Shown here: positions 51,103 to 61,788 of the stretch, in pieces
Layout of the letters: each line of letters starts with the position of its first letter
How positions within the stretch are numbered: the stretch's first letter is position 1
From: Rhytidiadelphus loreus
Lineage: Eukaryota; Streptophyta; Bryopsida; Hypnales; Hylocomiaceae
DNA length: 64,000 bases
NCBI GenBank assembly: GCA_947034895.1
Contig: OX344761.1
Span: forward strand, 76,073,839-76,137,838
Direction: 5' to 3'
The notes under the pieces: model-generated
Told to the model about the DNA's origin: nothing
What the model saw: only the letters and a program-made list of their open reading frames with translations
Database searches by the model: none
Translations under genes and position numbers: made by a program

Positions 51103-54100
51103 CTATACGTGTGAGAGATCAGGTGCATTTGGGGGAGCAGGAAGAAGATTCAACCGAAGGGCCATTTCATAAAGGGCAATGGCGGCCAAGACTTTAGAGT
51201 CCGGGGAAATGCGCCAAAGTGTGTTGTATGGTACTACGTGCACTTGGATAAGCTCCCCGTGGTCCCTTAGGCCAGTTTCTTGTCCTTGTAATGAATCAAT
51301 CACCTGGTTACACATTCAAAACGAAAAGTCAGGATAGATGATGAAATTCACGAGTACATTTGTTTAATGATCATCAAGCCATACCGCGATGCCAAACAAC
51401 TATCAGATTGTACCAGTTAGTCCACTTCCACTATCATATATATTTAATGGTTCACATGACATACTCCAGGAAGAGGACCAAAATTGCTCACATCCTTGAT
51501 TACCTAAACTGCTGTAGTAGTAAGCTCTTGGTGATTCCAACACGAGCAAATACACTATCACAAAACACAGCAAACTGATACTCATATGGAGTACAGCACA
51601 GCACTAAAACCCACCTCTCTCTTCACATGGCTTCTGTGTAGGAAAAGCGTGATTTCCTCATCGCTGCCACCCTGCTCCACACCACAAGCGTACATGGAAA
51701 TTATTAACTGTCATCAGTAAATACAATCATGAGGTGCCCCAAAGTGGATTGTCCATGGAAACACGAAATTCACATATAATCAATTTCACGGAAAAGTCAA
51801 TAAGTAAATTCATGTTGAGGATTTTAGCTTGAACTCCCTCATGATGAGATGTATAGAACAGCAAGAATTGGAAACTTCTTACAAGACTCCCCTATTAGGT
51901 TCACGGAGTTATTAATAGTAAGTTAATAGTAATATAATACGGAGTAAAAAACTACTTCAATATTAAGATAATGTTAATTTACTTTCAAGTTAATGTTGAA
52001 AATAAATGTTAACTTACTGGTTTCCAATGTAATGTCAAAATTATGTTGACCATGTGCTAACTTAAAAGTTGCCAATGTAACATCCAGTAAACGCCAATGA
52101 CGCTAACATCAGGATAACAGAAAGTCGCCATCTGCATAACACTACCATTAACTTTACTAAAACTCAACATCAGGACTACATGAATCTAATGCCTACTTAT
52201 GAACATCAAGAACTTTGACAATCTACTGGAGAAGGTATTTGTGAGAGGATATCTTCTGCGCGTGCGCTCTGCTGTCTGGGTGCATTAGGATCTGTAGGAG
52301 TTGTGATTGGCCACGGAAATTGGCAGGCCTACACAACTCCAATCCATAGGGTAGTATAACTCTGCTTACCCGCGCAGAGCGCACACGCAAGTGCAACCCC
52401 TTTGTAATGAAGACTTTATACGAAATTTCTCCTCAAGTAGATCAGTACTTACACCCAACAATATTGTATGAACACAATTGTTTCGAGAATGTACACAGTG
52501 ACATAATAAGAGCTACAAGAAGTACCAAACCAGAAATAAACATCAACCATCAGAATACAACAGCAAGAAACGAGATACTTACAGGTGACGGAAACATCTT
52601 TCGGCCTGTTGACTCATCCAAAAGAGCCGTGAGGTCGACCAAATCTGAAGTCATTATATGGATACCAGTTTCTTCCTCCACCTGTCGATTCATTTCGGCC
52701 AAGATTAAATCGATTTGGATTTACTTGAGAACTGTAACCCCAAAATCAATGTACCAATAACAACAATAGTATTCACTGTTCAACCAAACCATTCAGTTCA
52801 TTTGAATGCAAGCATACGTATGTAATCTGATGACGATGATAGATGAGTACCTCGCGAGCGGCAGTTCCAACAAAGTCACCAGCATCGTCATCTAGCATAC
52901 CAGCAGGAAGCTCCATAATCGATTTCCCCACAGGGACGCGAGCCTGCACATCAATTTGGAGTTCCTCATACTCTAGTCTTATCATATTTCAGAAACTCCA
53001 AGAAATAATAGCGCATTCTATATCTAGTGTGTAAGTAAGTGCGTCTGCGTGAAAGGAACAGTCAATGTGGTGAAGAAGAACCTCGTCGTACCTGTTCAGT
53101 GAGAACTGCATACTTGTCTCCGTCGCATTCCAACAATATCAAGATCCCTACAGCACCGCCGCGTGCAAACACTATGCCTGGCAGCTGGAAACATAAGAAA
53201 TCTGGGATTCAGAACGAAGTTGAGTAAAAATGCGTGCATTGCTTTAACCGTAAGGGCCAAGGAGTCACAGTCGACAACTCCTATAGTTTATCGCTTCTTT
53301 GATAAAATTCATTAAACCGTAAGGGACGTAGGGGAGCTGGGTACCATTAGCACGACCATGTGTGCACACTTTGATTGAAACTGAAAATTGCAAAGACATC
53401 CAGTAAAACTTTTGATTCAAACCTTCGCTCCGGTTTCGTCGTCGACAACCTCTGCCTTGAACTTTACAAAGCCCACTCGATGCCCAAAAAAGTCCACAGA
53501 CTGAATTCCAAAAGCCCGCATCATTCATGTTAGATGAAAAAACAAATTTTGGAACAGGCCAAAGATAACTAGCAACAGCAAATGAGCATACAAAGAAGTA
53601 AGGCATGAGAAACTGCGAATTCAAAACCTAGAATGCATCAAGGGATCGGCTTCTCTATCAACACCTGTTAAATATTTAACTACTACAAAACATTCAGCAA
53701 TGGGTTGATGTAGTTCTCACCTGGATAAGGATGCGGTTGAGAGAACAACGAGCTCCCCTACTACCTCCCAAAGAGAGAATCCCGGATGATCCCTTCATGT
53801 TGTCCAGCCACCGTTGGAAAGGCACTGATTCAATCGCTTTCCTGCATAAATGTTTGTGTGGATTAACAATCCGATTTCAACACGAACCCATTTTAGCAGA
53901 CACCTGCAGTCATACTTGAAATAGTATTGATACAATGTTTAATCGCAAGTTGAAAAAATAAACCGAAATGCAATACCACTTCACATCTCTACTTCATGTT
54001 CTGACTTCTATGTTCCACAACGAACTAGAAGGCTCTATTAAAAAAGCAAGACAGGCAACACATCAATAATGGAGCATACAAGAATAGTAACGCACCTGAT

Positions 54101-54208
54101 ATCAGTGTCCGAAACTCCAGAATCTCCCACTACTTCCACGGCCTTCCCCACAACGTCGATTTGCACATGTCCACTAGCATCGTTCTCTGACACTCCCTTG
54201 TGAGCCAT
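51103..54208 (-). CDS. NUDT14: Nudix hydrolase, ADP-sugar diphosphatase (NUDT14 type)
   Basis: Eight exons, 54096-54208, 53721-53841, 53423-53500, 53092-53184, 52851-52943, 52583-52681, 51615-51671 and 51103-51303, keep phase and give 284 residues. Similarity to Arabidopsis NUDT14 is continuous: KAIESVPFQRWL, SVDFFGHRVGFVKFKAEVVD, LPGIVFARGGAV, YAVLTEQ. The Nudix box is GMLDDDAGDFVGTAAREVEE, continuing ETG, with the metal-binding glutamates (REVEEE) intact. Then come GGSDEEITLFLHR and QETGLRDHGELI. The enzyme splits ADP-glucose or ADP-ribose into AMP and sugar phosphate and may act in plastids. The ATG at 54206-54208 is the first in frame. The open Ser/Arg-rich sequence just upstream (NSICWISRQDFSRSRAVFTS) has no ATG of its own, so a transit-peptide exon farther upstream is possible. 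The intron before the 51.6-kb exon carries two small inverted-repeat insertions. Confidence 0.9.
51899..52165. mobile_element. Short inverted-repeat insertion in a Nudix-gene intron
   Basis: The left end GAGTTATTAATAGTAAGTTAA is roughly mirrored by CATTAACTTTACTAAAACTC at the right. The motif resembles the ends of a larger insertion in an intron of the DTW-domain gene (62360-62935). The interior repeats AATGTTAA-type words. Confidence 0.4.
52255..52393. mobile_element. GC-rich-ended inverted repeat in a Nudix-gene intron
   Basis: The arms CTGCGCGTGCGCTCTGC and GCGCAGAGCGCACACGC are inverted, about 105 bp apart, in an otherwise AT-rich intron. Inside, GGAGTTGTG and its complement (CACAACTCC) form a second stem. 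It looks like a small MITE or a strong hairpin. Confidence 0.5.
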
Positions 54209-54599
54209 GCTTGTGAAAACCGCCCGCGAACGAGAAAAATCTTGACGGCTAATCCAACAAATGCTGTTCGATGCCGACGTCACACCGCTAGGGTTACAAA
54301 ACACCACAGGTGTCTGCTTCCATACAAAGTTCCAAAATTAAAGGGAGAGGACAACGATACAACATTCACCAAGTCATCAAGCCGTTCCCGCAAGTTCCTC
54401 AACCCCTATCAACGGAATTTCGACCATCAAACAACTCGAAAGAATAGCACACAGGAAAAGCAAATGACGCAGAGCGCATGCCTGAATTAGCAGACCCTGC
54501 TGCCTCGCCAGTAAACCCTGCAAAACCCTAATGTAGTCGGAAATTAGAATTCTGTCCCCCTAGGACTTACAAAATTCGGAAAGGTTGCACTAACCACTA

Positions 54600-55000
54600 C
54601 TGTGTCAAGACTTGTGGAGCGATTTAGGGATCGGATTAAGAACTTCGAAGTCATGTTTCTAGTTGCTGTATGCTACTTGCATTCGAATAGACGTCCAGAG
54701 ATCTGCTGCGGATTTAGGGTTTAGGGAAAGAATTTCACGAGATGAGCGTTTCTAGTTGCTGCATGCTATTTGCATTGGAATAGATGCCCTATTCTGTCTA
54801 ATTCAAAAAGAAAACAAGAAGGAAAGCCAGTGCACAAAATTAAATTGAAACTACCTTCCTGTTTTCATACACTGCGTACGCACTTACGGTGTCAAGATCT
54901 GCTGCGCATTTAGGGTTTAGGAAAAGAATTTAAACGTGATGAGTGCGTCCTCTTCCTGTTTGCTATTTGCATTCGACTACCGTACACGTTAGATTCAATT
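54600..55000. promoter_or_regulatory. Telobox-bearing tandem repeats upstream of the Nudix gene
   Basis: The string GATCTGCTGCG(G/C)ATTTAGGG, followed by TTTAGG, occurs at about 54700-54726 and 54896-54921. A companion motif TTGCATTCGAATAG-like recurs at about 54677, 54769 and 54966. A third, more diverged unit starts near 54605. TTAGGGTTT is the reverse of the AAACCCTAA telobox, a known element of plant housekeeping promoters. Confidence 0.5.
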
Positions 55001-55799
55001 CAACTTAAAGAGAACAAATTTGGGAAACAAGTGAACTCAGTTGCCAATGGAAACTACTGTAATGTCATACACTGCGATTACCAGTTGCAAAGGTGTCGCA
55101 CGGCAGTTTCTCACAAAATTTGACAGCAAATTGCGCGTGTTCGTGAACCTGCGAGCAGCGGCGTCACTGATGGGAGATAAGCGGACCGGGAAGCGCTTCA
55201 ACGCCATCGCCGAACACTGAAATCACAATCCGACATCTTAAACCTCTCATAGCTTCCCTCAGAGCGCGTTGTCATTCACCCCACGCACATGCCCTGAAAT
55301 TTGTCGGGTGCCGGCGTGGTGGCGTGGTGGCGGAACTCAGCTTGGCGGAACGGAGCCCCGACTGCGCCAGCGGCAACCAGTTTGAAGCAACGCGCAAGTA
55401 ATGGCGGTTGGGGCCAGGGTGTGAAAATTTTACCTTTGGGGTCTTTCCTCGCACCTAGAGTTGGTGCAAAATAATGTTTAGGTTCAATGCTGTGAAATGT
55501 TATTTCTTTTCTGTGCTCTTTCATAGAATGGTTAGAAAATAATTTGAAGCAATCATTTACTTACCTTTTGAAGCAACCATTTAAGAGTTCATTGCCTTTT
55601 CAGGGAGGCTAAAGTCTTTGAAACAATTTTCAGTAAATTTACGTAGAGAGATAAAAGGAATTGGTATCTCTACCAAGTTGTTACATATTTTTGGGACTTT
55701 TTGGGAATTAGATACAAATTTTGAAGTTAAAATGCAGTGGTCAATGAATTCCTTCATGCTGAAGGCCTTTCTTGATCTCTAAAGAATGCGCTCAAAATT
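55001..55799. other. Intergenic, no gene seen
   Basis: A GC-richer patch (55100-55450) with overlapping short minus-strand ORFs (55272-55524) is followed by AT-rich DNA. The ORFs show no domain and no splice context. The patch could be a leader or promoter, but no gene attaches to it. Confidence 0.35.
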
Positions 55800-56300
55800 G
55801 AACAAGAAGCTAATGTATTAAAAAAATTATCAAATTTTCTTTTAACTATAACAGTACAAATTCAAGCTAGAGAGGTTAGAGATCACGTAGGAGAAGAAAA
55901 CACCACAATAGAAGCAATGGATTCCAAGATTGTAATGTGTGTGTTTAAATTGTACTCTATAACCGAAATCAAATGCGTAGCTTGTAAAAATGTACTCTAC
56001 AATTTTTTAAATAAATTTTTAATGCAATTTGTTTTCATGCAATAGATTAAAATTTTTAGATCTACTATATTTTAGGCTCATTTTGAAAAACACTAGAAAA
56101 TCAAGATTTGCAATAGACACACTTGCATGCAATGTTGAATAAAAAAATCATAATCAATGATTTTCAAAATCAAATTTTTGATGCTAAAACTAGACTTGAG
56201 AAGGAATATTTTAAAAATCCAAATTCAAAAATTGTCTCCATGAATTGTCACTCGGGATGCAAACTTACAACAATTAAATGTAAATACAAATATTTTGTGA
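55800..56300 (-). repeat. R1 repeat copy C
   Basis: This matches 49440-50060 in the same orientation (shared CAAGATTTGCAATRGACAC, CATAATCA and GATRCTAAAACTAGACTT) and copy A in reverse. The terminal TTAA ends are not recognisable, so this copy is eroded. Confidence 0.6.
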
Positions 56301-56784
56301 ACAAAATTCACATAAATGCATAGGATTTTGTAGGGTGTAATGGAATAGGGACATGTGCGCAAGGGAGGCCTCCAACCCTCCTATCCTCAAATAACATTGA
56401 CCAAACCACTCATGCCATGCCACGTGTCTAAGCACATGGCAAGTGGTGTGGTGTGAACTAGGCATGTATGTCGAGTGATTACCTGCCTAGAGTTCTAGTT
56501 TTGGACCCTTCCATTAAAAAAGAACCTCATATTGTACGCCTAACTAACCCCCCACCATCCGGTCCACGTAATTAGGAATTACAAACCTGGAGGTTGATTA
56601 GAGGGCCCTATTTTGAGAAGGAAAAATATATCATTTAGAAGGCCAAAAACATGCTTTATTAGGCATTCTATGGTTTCTAGGTGTTTTTTGAGGAAAATTG
56701 CTTTTGGATGATGGGGGATGAAGGGTGCCATTCCTTGTCCATCCCACCTTGACCTCCTCAAATTGCCCCCTCCTCTCCTCAGGG

Positions 56785-57782
56785 TTGCTATTTTGTGAGC
56801 CTATGAGTATGAGCTTGTGAGCCTTTGAGCTTGTAAACCTATGAGCCTGTGAGCATATAATTTCTTAGAGATTCCATCTAAAAATTTTGGTCAAAATTTA
56901 TTATTTTTGGTAAATTTAAGTAACTATTACCATGAACCTATTACCGTGGTCCCCTGAACAACCTTGATGTGCTACTTATTAGACTTTTTTTTTTTTTTTT
57001 TAATTTTTTTTTCTCGTTGTAAGGAGACTCCCCTCAGCGCCGAGGGGATCCAAGAAGCAAAAGGGGAGTGATTAACCAAACAACCATTTGATCAATAAAT
57101 AGAAGAATTAGACCCTTGAAGGTCCTATAAGAGGACAATGATCAACTAATCAACAATTTGGTGTAACTGAGCTCATTCCTTACAAAAATAATTCTTATCA
57201 ACCAAGTTCTTTCTTCCAAAATCTTAACAAGTCCAATTACCAACACATCAAAGTAGAAGTGTAGGTACCTCTCATTGGCCTTGAGAAGACCCATGCTACT
57301 ACAAGATAGTAGTTCTTATCAACAATTTTTTTTTCTAAAATCTAAACAAGTCCAATAACAATGCATCAAAAGAATTTTTTTGGTATTTTCTTATTAGCCC
57401 CCAAAGGACCTACATTGCTATAGGATAATGATCAACCAATATTTTGTACAAACTTATTTCCATCTCCATTCATCTTTCACATCAATTAATATCATCATTT
57501 TCAAAATGTATACTTCTAATATTTTAGACAACATTGAAAATTATGATTTTCATGTGGATTCTATATAACCATGGTAATAGGTCCACAATAATAGGTCCGT
57601 AGTAATAGGTTCTAAAATTTACTAATAATAGTAAATTTTGGCCAAATTTTAAGATGAAGCTTATTATTAGAAATATTTTTAAGTTTTCTTGTACTTCTAA
57701 ATATTTCTAAACTCAACGCTCACATAATTCCTACTCAACACTCATAGGCTCTTGCTCACAGGCTCACAAAATAGCACCGTTG
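56785..57782 (+). mobile_element. hAT-like non-autonomous element R4, copy 2
   Basis: The left end CAGGGTTGCTATTTTGTGAG and the right end GGCTCACAAAATAGCACCG are inverted. The interior follows copy 1 (11781-12741) in order: GAGC-rich termini, TTAGAGATTCCAT, ACAACCTTGATGTGCTACTTATT, a poly-T stretch with a CTCCCCTC hairpin relic, ATGTATACTTC and GGTAATAGGTCC. The flanks are low-complexity CTCCT runs, so the target duplication cannot be read safely. Confidence 0.7.
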
Positions 57783-58849
57783 CTCCTCCTCTTAAGGCCC
57801 TATTTGCATGCCCAAACCCGACTAGATCTCGAATTGGCCACATGGATCCTCATGAAATAATTAACAATTGATTTCCAATATGGAGCTCAAGTCCCTCTCT
57901 TTCTCTACAATCCTTGATTTTAGGATTTTCAAGCTCATTTTCCTTTCCATCAACTCTACTTACTATTTATCTAAAATTATCTTCTTTTATATTTCAATGC
58001 CTACATAGAAACGACAATGATCAATGGTTACTTGCCCCAACATTTTAACAAATGTAGGTCTAAATACTAACAAAAAATGATTGATTAACTTATTGAATGG
58101 CAACTATAAGACAGTGAAAAATCATTGATGAGGGAACAATGATGACAAAGAATGCTTCCTTGTAGACTGCCTTTTCTAAAGGATCCTTCTTGAGACTCTA
58201 GAGAACAAAATAATGATGAAAGTCATTATAATCATTGTTTTGCTCTCTATTCAAGAGACATGATACCAATCAAGAATTTTTGGGGGGACCTGTGTCCCCT
58301 ATGTTAGCTTCACTACAGAGGCCAATTTTTGGAAGGATGAAGCCAGAGAGGTTAGATTTCTGATAGTTTGGCAAAATTTCGCCAAAAAAAAAGCCTTGAT
58401 ATCAATAGTATACATATATTAAATTACTAAATTAGATATGTACATGAAGCCAACCTCAATTGATCAAGACAACTTCATGACATAGATTTTCGAATGTCAT
58501 GCCATTGCACAAACATAACTCGTTACCAATGCCACCAAAATTCAATTTAAGTTCAATATTTGACCAACTCCTACCAAACAATTGTCAAAATTTAAATTAT
58601 AACCTCATGTCCTATACAATTGAAAGCAATGAAGCATTGGTGCTAAAACTCAAGCTCCATCATTTCCTTCGGCATGCATTGAAACTAGAGTTCTTTCAAC
58701 TCTTCATTAACTTGAAAGTGAGAACAATAAAAAGAAGTAGGTAAGTTAAACATTTCTTACTTAAAATTTCACTTCAATGAACAAAATTTAAATTTATTGA
58801 TGCTGGAATGCGACAAGACACTGAAATAGAACGGGAATAAGTTAGAAAA
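57783..58849. other. Intergenic, AT-rich, no gene seen
   Basis: The open frame at 58499-58744 (81 codons) has no recognisable domain. Nothing else coding was seen. Confidence 0.4.
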
Positions 58850-59560
58850 ACATACCTCAATATTTCCAACAGAAGTCATAGCAATGTGCATGTTGACAGA
58901 TTCATGCTCGTCATTAGGCATCTTCAAAAAATCTTTTGGCTTCTAAGAATCAAAACAAATTACAATCAAAGACAAATCAAGCAATAGAAATCACTAAACC
59001 CTAGAATCTTTCAAACCTAGGGTAAATAAGTTGCAATAAACTTTACATTCTAAAAAGTTGACAAATGAAAGTTCGAGCAAAATTGCCTCCATCTCAAATC
59101 AACCTAATCATAAAGAAATTGTAAAATGATAGAGACATCATTTCAAGTAAGAGTTCTCATTAGATTTAGTGCACAATCACCATTGTCAAGGCATGGTAAC
59201 CAGGTCTGGTTACCATTTGAAACGGATTGAAATCGCCTTAGTCACCTTCTTTGCCTTGCCTAACTTCTTAGGAAGCTTGTTTGTGCCTCCATTGTCTCGT
59301 TGGACTATCCCTCCTCAACAACAACACCTCCGAAGTTGAGCATTGGCCTTCTTCTTCGCTCTTTCACTAGCCTTCTTCACCTTCTCTTGCTCTTTGTCGG
59401 CCTTCATGCACCCCGTTTGTATTTGGCATAGGACCTTATCTATTTGCTTGCATGCTTTTTTGTCTTTACGCTGTGCTTTTCTTGCCTCCACCTGCCTTTT
59501 GCATTCTTGTACTTAGAAGATAGCAATTCTCAATTTCTTGTACAAGTTATTTGCAGTTTA
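58850..59560 (-). pseudogene. Possible relic of a lysine-rich coding sequence
   Basis: The minus strand between about 59300 and 59520 reads as a Lys/Glu/Ala-rich stretch (MKADKEQEKVKKASERAKKK within it) that ends in a stop after three cysteines. A second open piece (about 59205-59310) ends in KAKKVTKAISIRFKW. Near 58920 a separate minus-strand open stretch starts MPNDEHESVNMHIAMTSVGN and runs into a donor-like GTATG at about 58855. I cannot join these into one gene and recognise no family. They may be exons of an unknown gene or fragments of a decayed one. Confidence 0.25.
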
Positions 59561-59825
59561 ACTTTTTATTTCATCTTTCTAGAATATGGACATTAGAGCA
59601 TTTAAGGGTTAATCCAAAAAGTCTAGGAAGTCCAATTATGGACATAGCATAGGAATTTTTGTCTATTTATCATAGAAGGTGCATGGATTGAGGTATATTT
59701 TAGTGGAATGAAGTTTGTATTCATACTATGTAAGATCCAATGACATATAATACTTTCAATTTTAGTATATAATTAATTTTTTATGAATCAAATATGGAAC
59801 CATATATACAAATCCCAACAAACCA

Positions 59826-60398
59826 TTAACCCTAGAGTGCTACAATGTCCAATTTCAGGACGATGTACAAATTCAAAATTAGACTTCTTTCTCATTACAA
59901 CTTAGATGAAAGTTATCTTAATTTTAAAGATACTTTATGAAGTTGTGGCCCTATTCAAGGTTGGATTTGGTATTACTAGAGCACATATTTTTCTAAAATT
60001 ACAAATGTGGAAGTATGTGAAGTGGTTGACTTGCGTTGACTCTAGTTCAAACTTGGAATTGCAAAAATGAGTTTATAGACTCAAAGATCACAAAATTTCC
60101 AAAAAAATCCATGTCAAGTAAACCTCATTTCAAATCCTTTCCAACAAAATTTACCTCAAAAATGATAATATTTTGCTTGTGATTGAATTTTGAAGGAATT
60201 TGGATTTTTTCTTTTAAAATTTTTAGAAAAATATTGGTGATAGCATTGGTGAATCTAACCATATGGATAGAATCTAAAACTAAAATTCTACAACTTCTAT
60301 TTGCATCTCAATTCCAAAATATTCTTATAAATAGTACTTTATGTTGATTTTTACAAAATTGTCAATTTCGGAAATGAGTCTAGATGCTTAGGGGTTAA
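59826..60398. mobile_element. TTAA-bounded inverted-repeat element R6 (573 bp)
   Basis: The left end is TTAACCCTAGAGTGCTACAA and the right end is GATGCTTAGGGGTTAA. Complementarity continues more weakly inward (CAATTTCAGG on the left, GTCAATTTCGGAAATG on the right). A single further end, TTTAAGGGTTAA at 59601-59612, faces left just before it. No ORF. Confidence 0.65.
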
Positions 60399-61788
60399 GG
60401 GTTAAACTATTAACTTGGTTCAGAAGTTGAGGACAAATGATGTTTGATAAATGAAGAATGTACACGTTCATCTTGAATTCTAACAATTTTTTGTTGACTA
60501 CCTTGGTGATAGGGTTGTGTCTTTCCAAAATTAATTCATAAATGGCTTGAATCTATTTTTGAAAATTTTACACATATTTGCTCAAATCTTTGAAAACATA
60601 CATTATTTGCCTTAATTTGTACAATAAAGTCATAAAGGAGCATTGCCTTTTGATATTAAATTAATAAATTTATTTTGGTGAGACTAATTTTGGTTAAACT
60701 ATAAAATTTAATTTTATGAGGCTAATGTTGATGAGGAATCCAACTTATTCAAACAATGATCATTTTTATTTAAAAAATTTTTAATGAAAGAAATGAAAAG
60801 GATGTTTAATAGAGGCTCCAAATCAAGGTTGAATCAATAAGTAATCCTATATTTTGATATCAATCATAGTACATACTAGTGTGCCTTGTGCTATTGTTAT
60901 AATATAAAAATAAAAAAAGAAGTAATTTTTTAATTTAAAAAAAATTTAATACATAGTATTCAATATCTTTTCTTTTGTGAATTGGAACGTCACAAAACAA
61001 AGTCCTTGTACCCCTCCTTAATTGCCAAGAATACTAGTAGGGGAAACAGACAAACAAAACAAATAACCTAACTTAAGATATGGATTTGTACTCCTTGTGT
61101 AAGGTCCAATATTTGAAATAAATAGATTATCTATACCTTACAACATGGGCACCTTTTATATCAAAATCCTAAATGGTTTACAATACCTAAAAATATCCAA
61201 ATAAGCATCTATGTATGAATTTTTTCATTGAAATATCTCAATCTTTCTTGAATTTTGTTAGAAATTGAATGAGGCTTCCATTTGTTCTAAGCATGTATTT
61301 ACTTGACATTCAATGTATAAAAAATGGAATCTCAAATATATTGATTACAATATGACCCATCAAAGACCATTGGCTCTCATATATTCAAAAGCTATACACA
61401 CCAACAAGGTGTAGTTACCTTATAATGTATACTAATTAAAAAAGACAAGTAAATAAATCATGTGTCCATCAACTTCCCAAGTGCTTTTAACTCCTAATAA
61501 GATCGATCAATGGTTTAAAAAGTACATTTCATCCAATTATTTAGTATTCCATGGAAGAGGAAGATCAGGTAATACATCAATGAGCAGAAAGAATGCTCCA
61601 CATGGATCAAAGGAAATGGATCCTCTAAAGGAGTAACGACTATCAAGTATCACTTTTATAAAATTGATCTTCCTATCTTTAATTTGAGCACTCAAGGAGT
61701 CAACATGAATGAATTCTTAAACGAGTGACCCAATGACCTACATGTCGAAATGACACGAAGAATGAGAGAAATCAAAGCTCATTGAAGC
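60399..61788. other. Intergenic, AT-rich, no gene seen
   Basis: The first part (about 60410-60560) resembles sequence near 48840-48930 (shared CTTGG(T/C)GATAGG). The remainder shows no coding signal up to the stop of the DTW-domain gene. Confidence 0.45.

Noticed and set aside
55272..55524. Overlapping GC-rich ORFs as a gene
   Set aside because: Two frames are open only because of base composition; there is no domain, splice site or start context.
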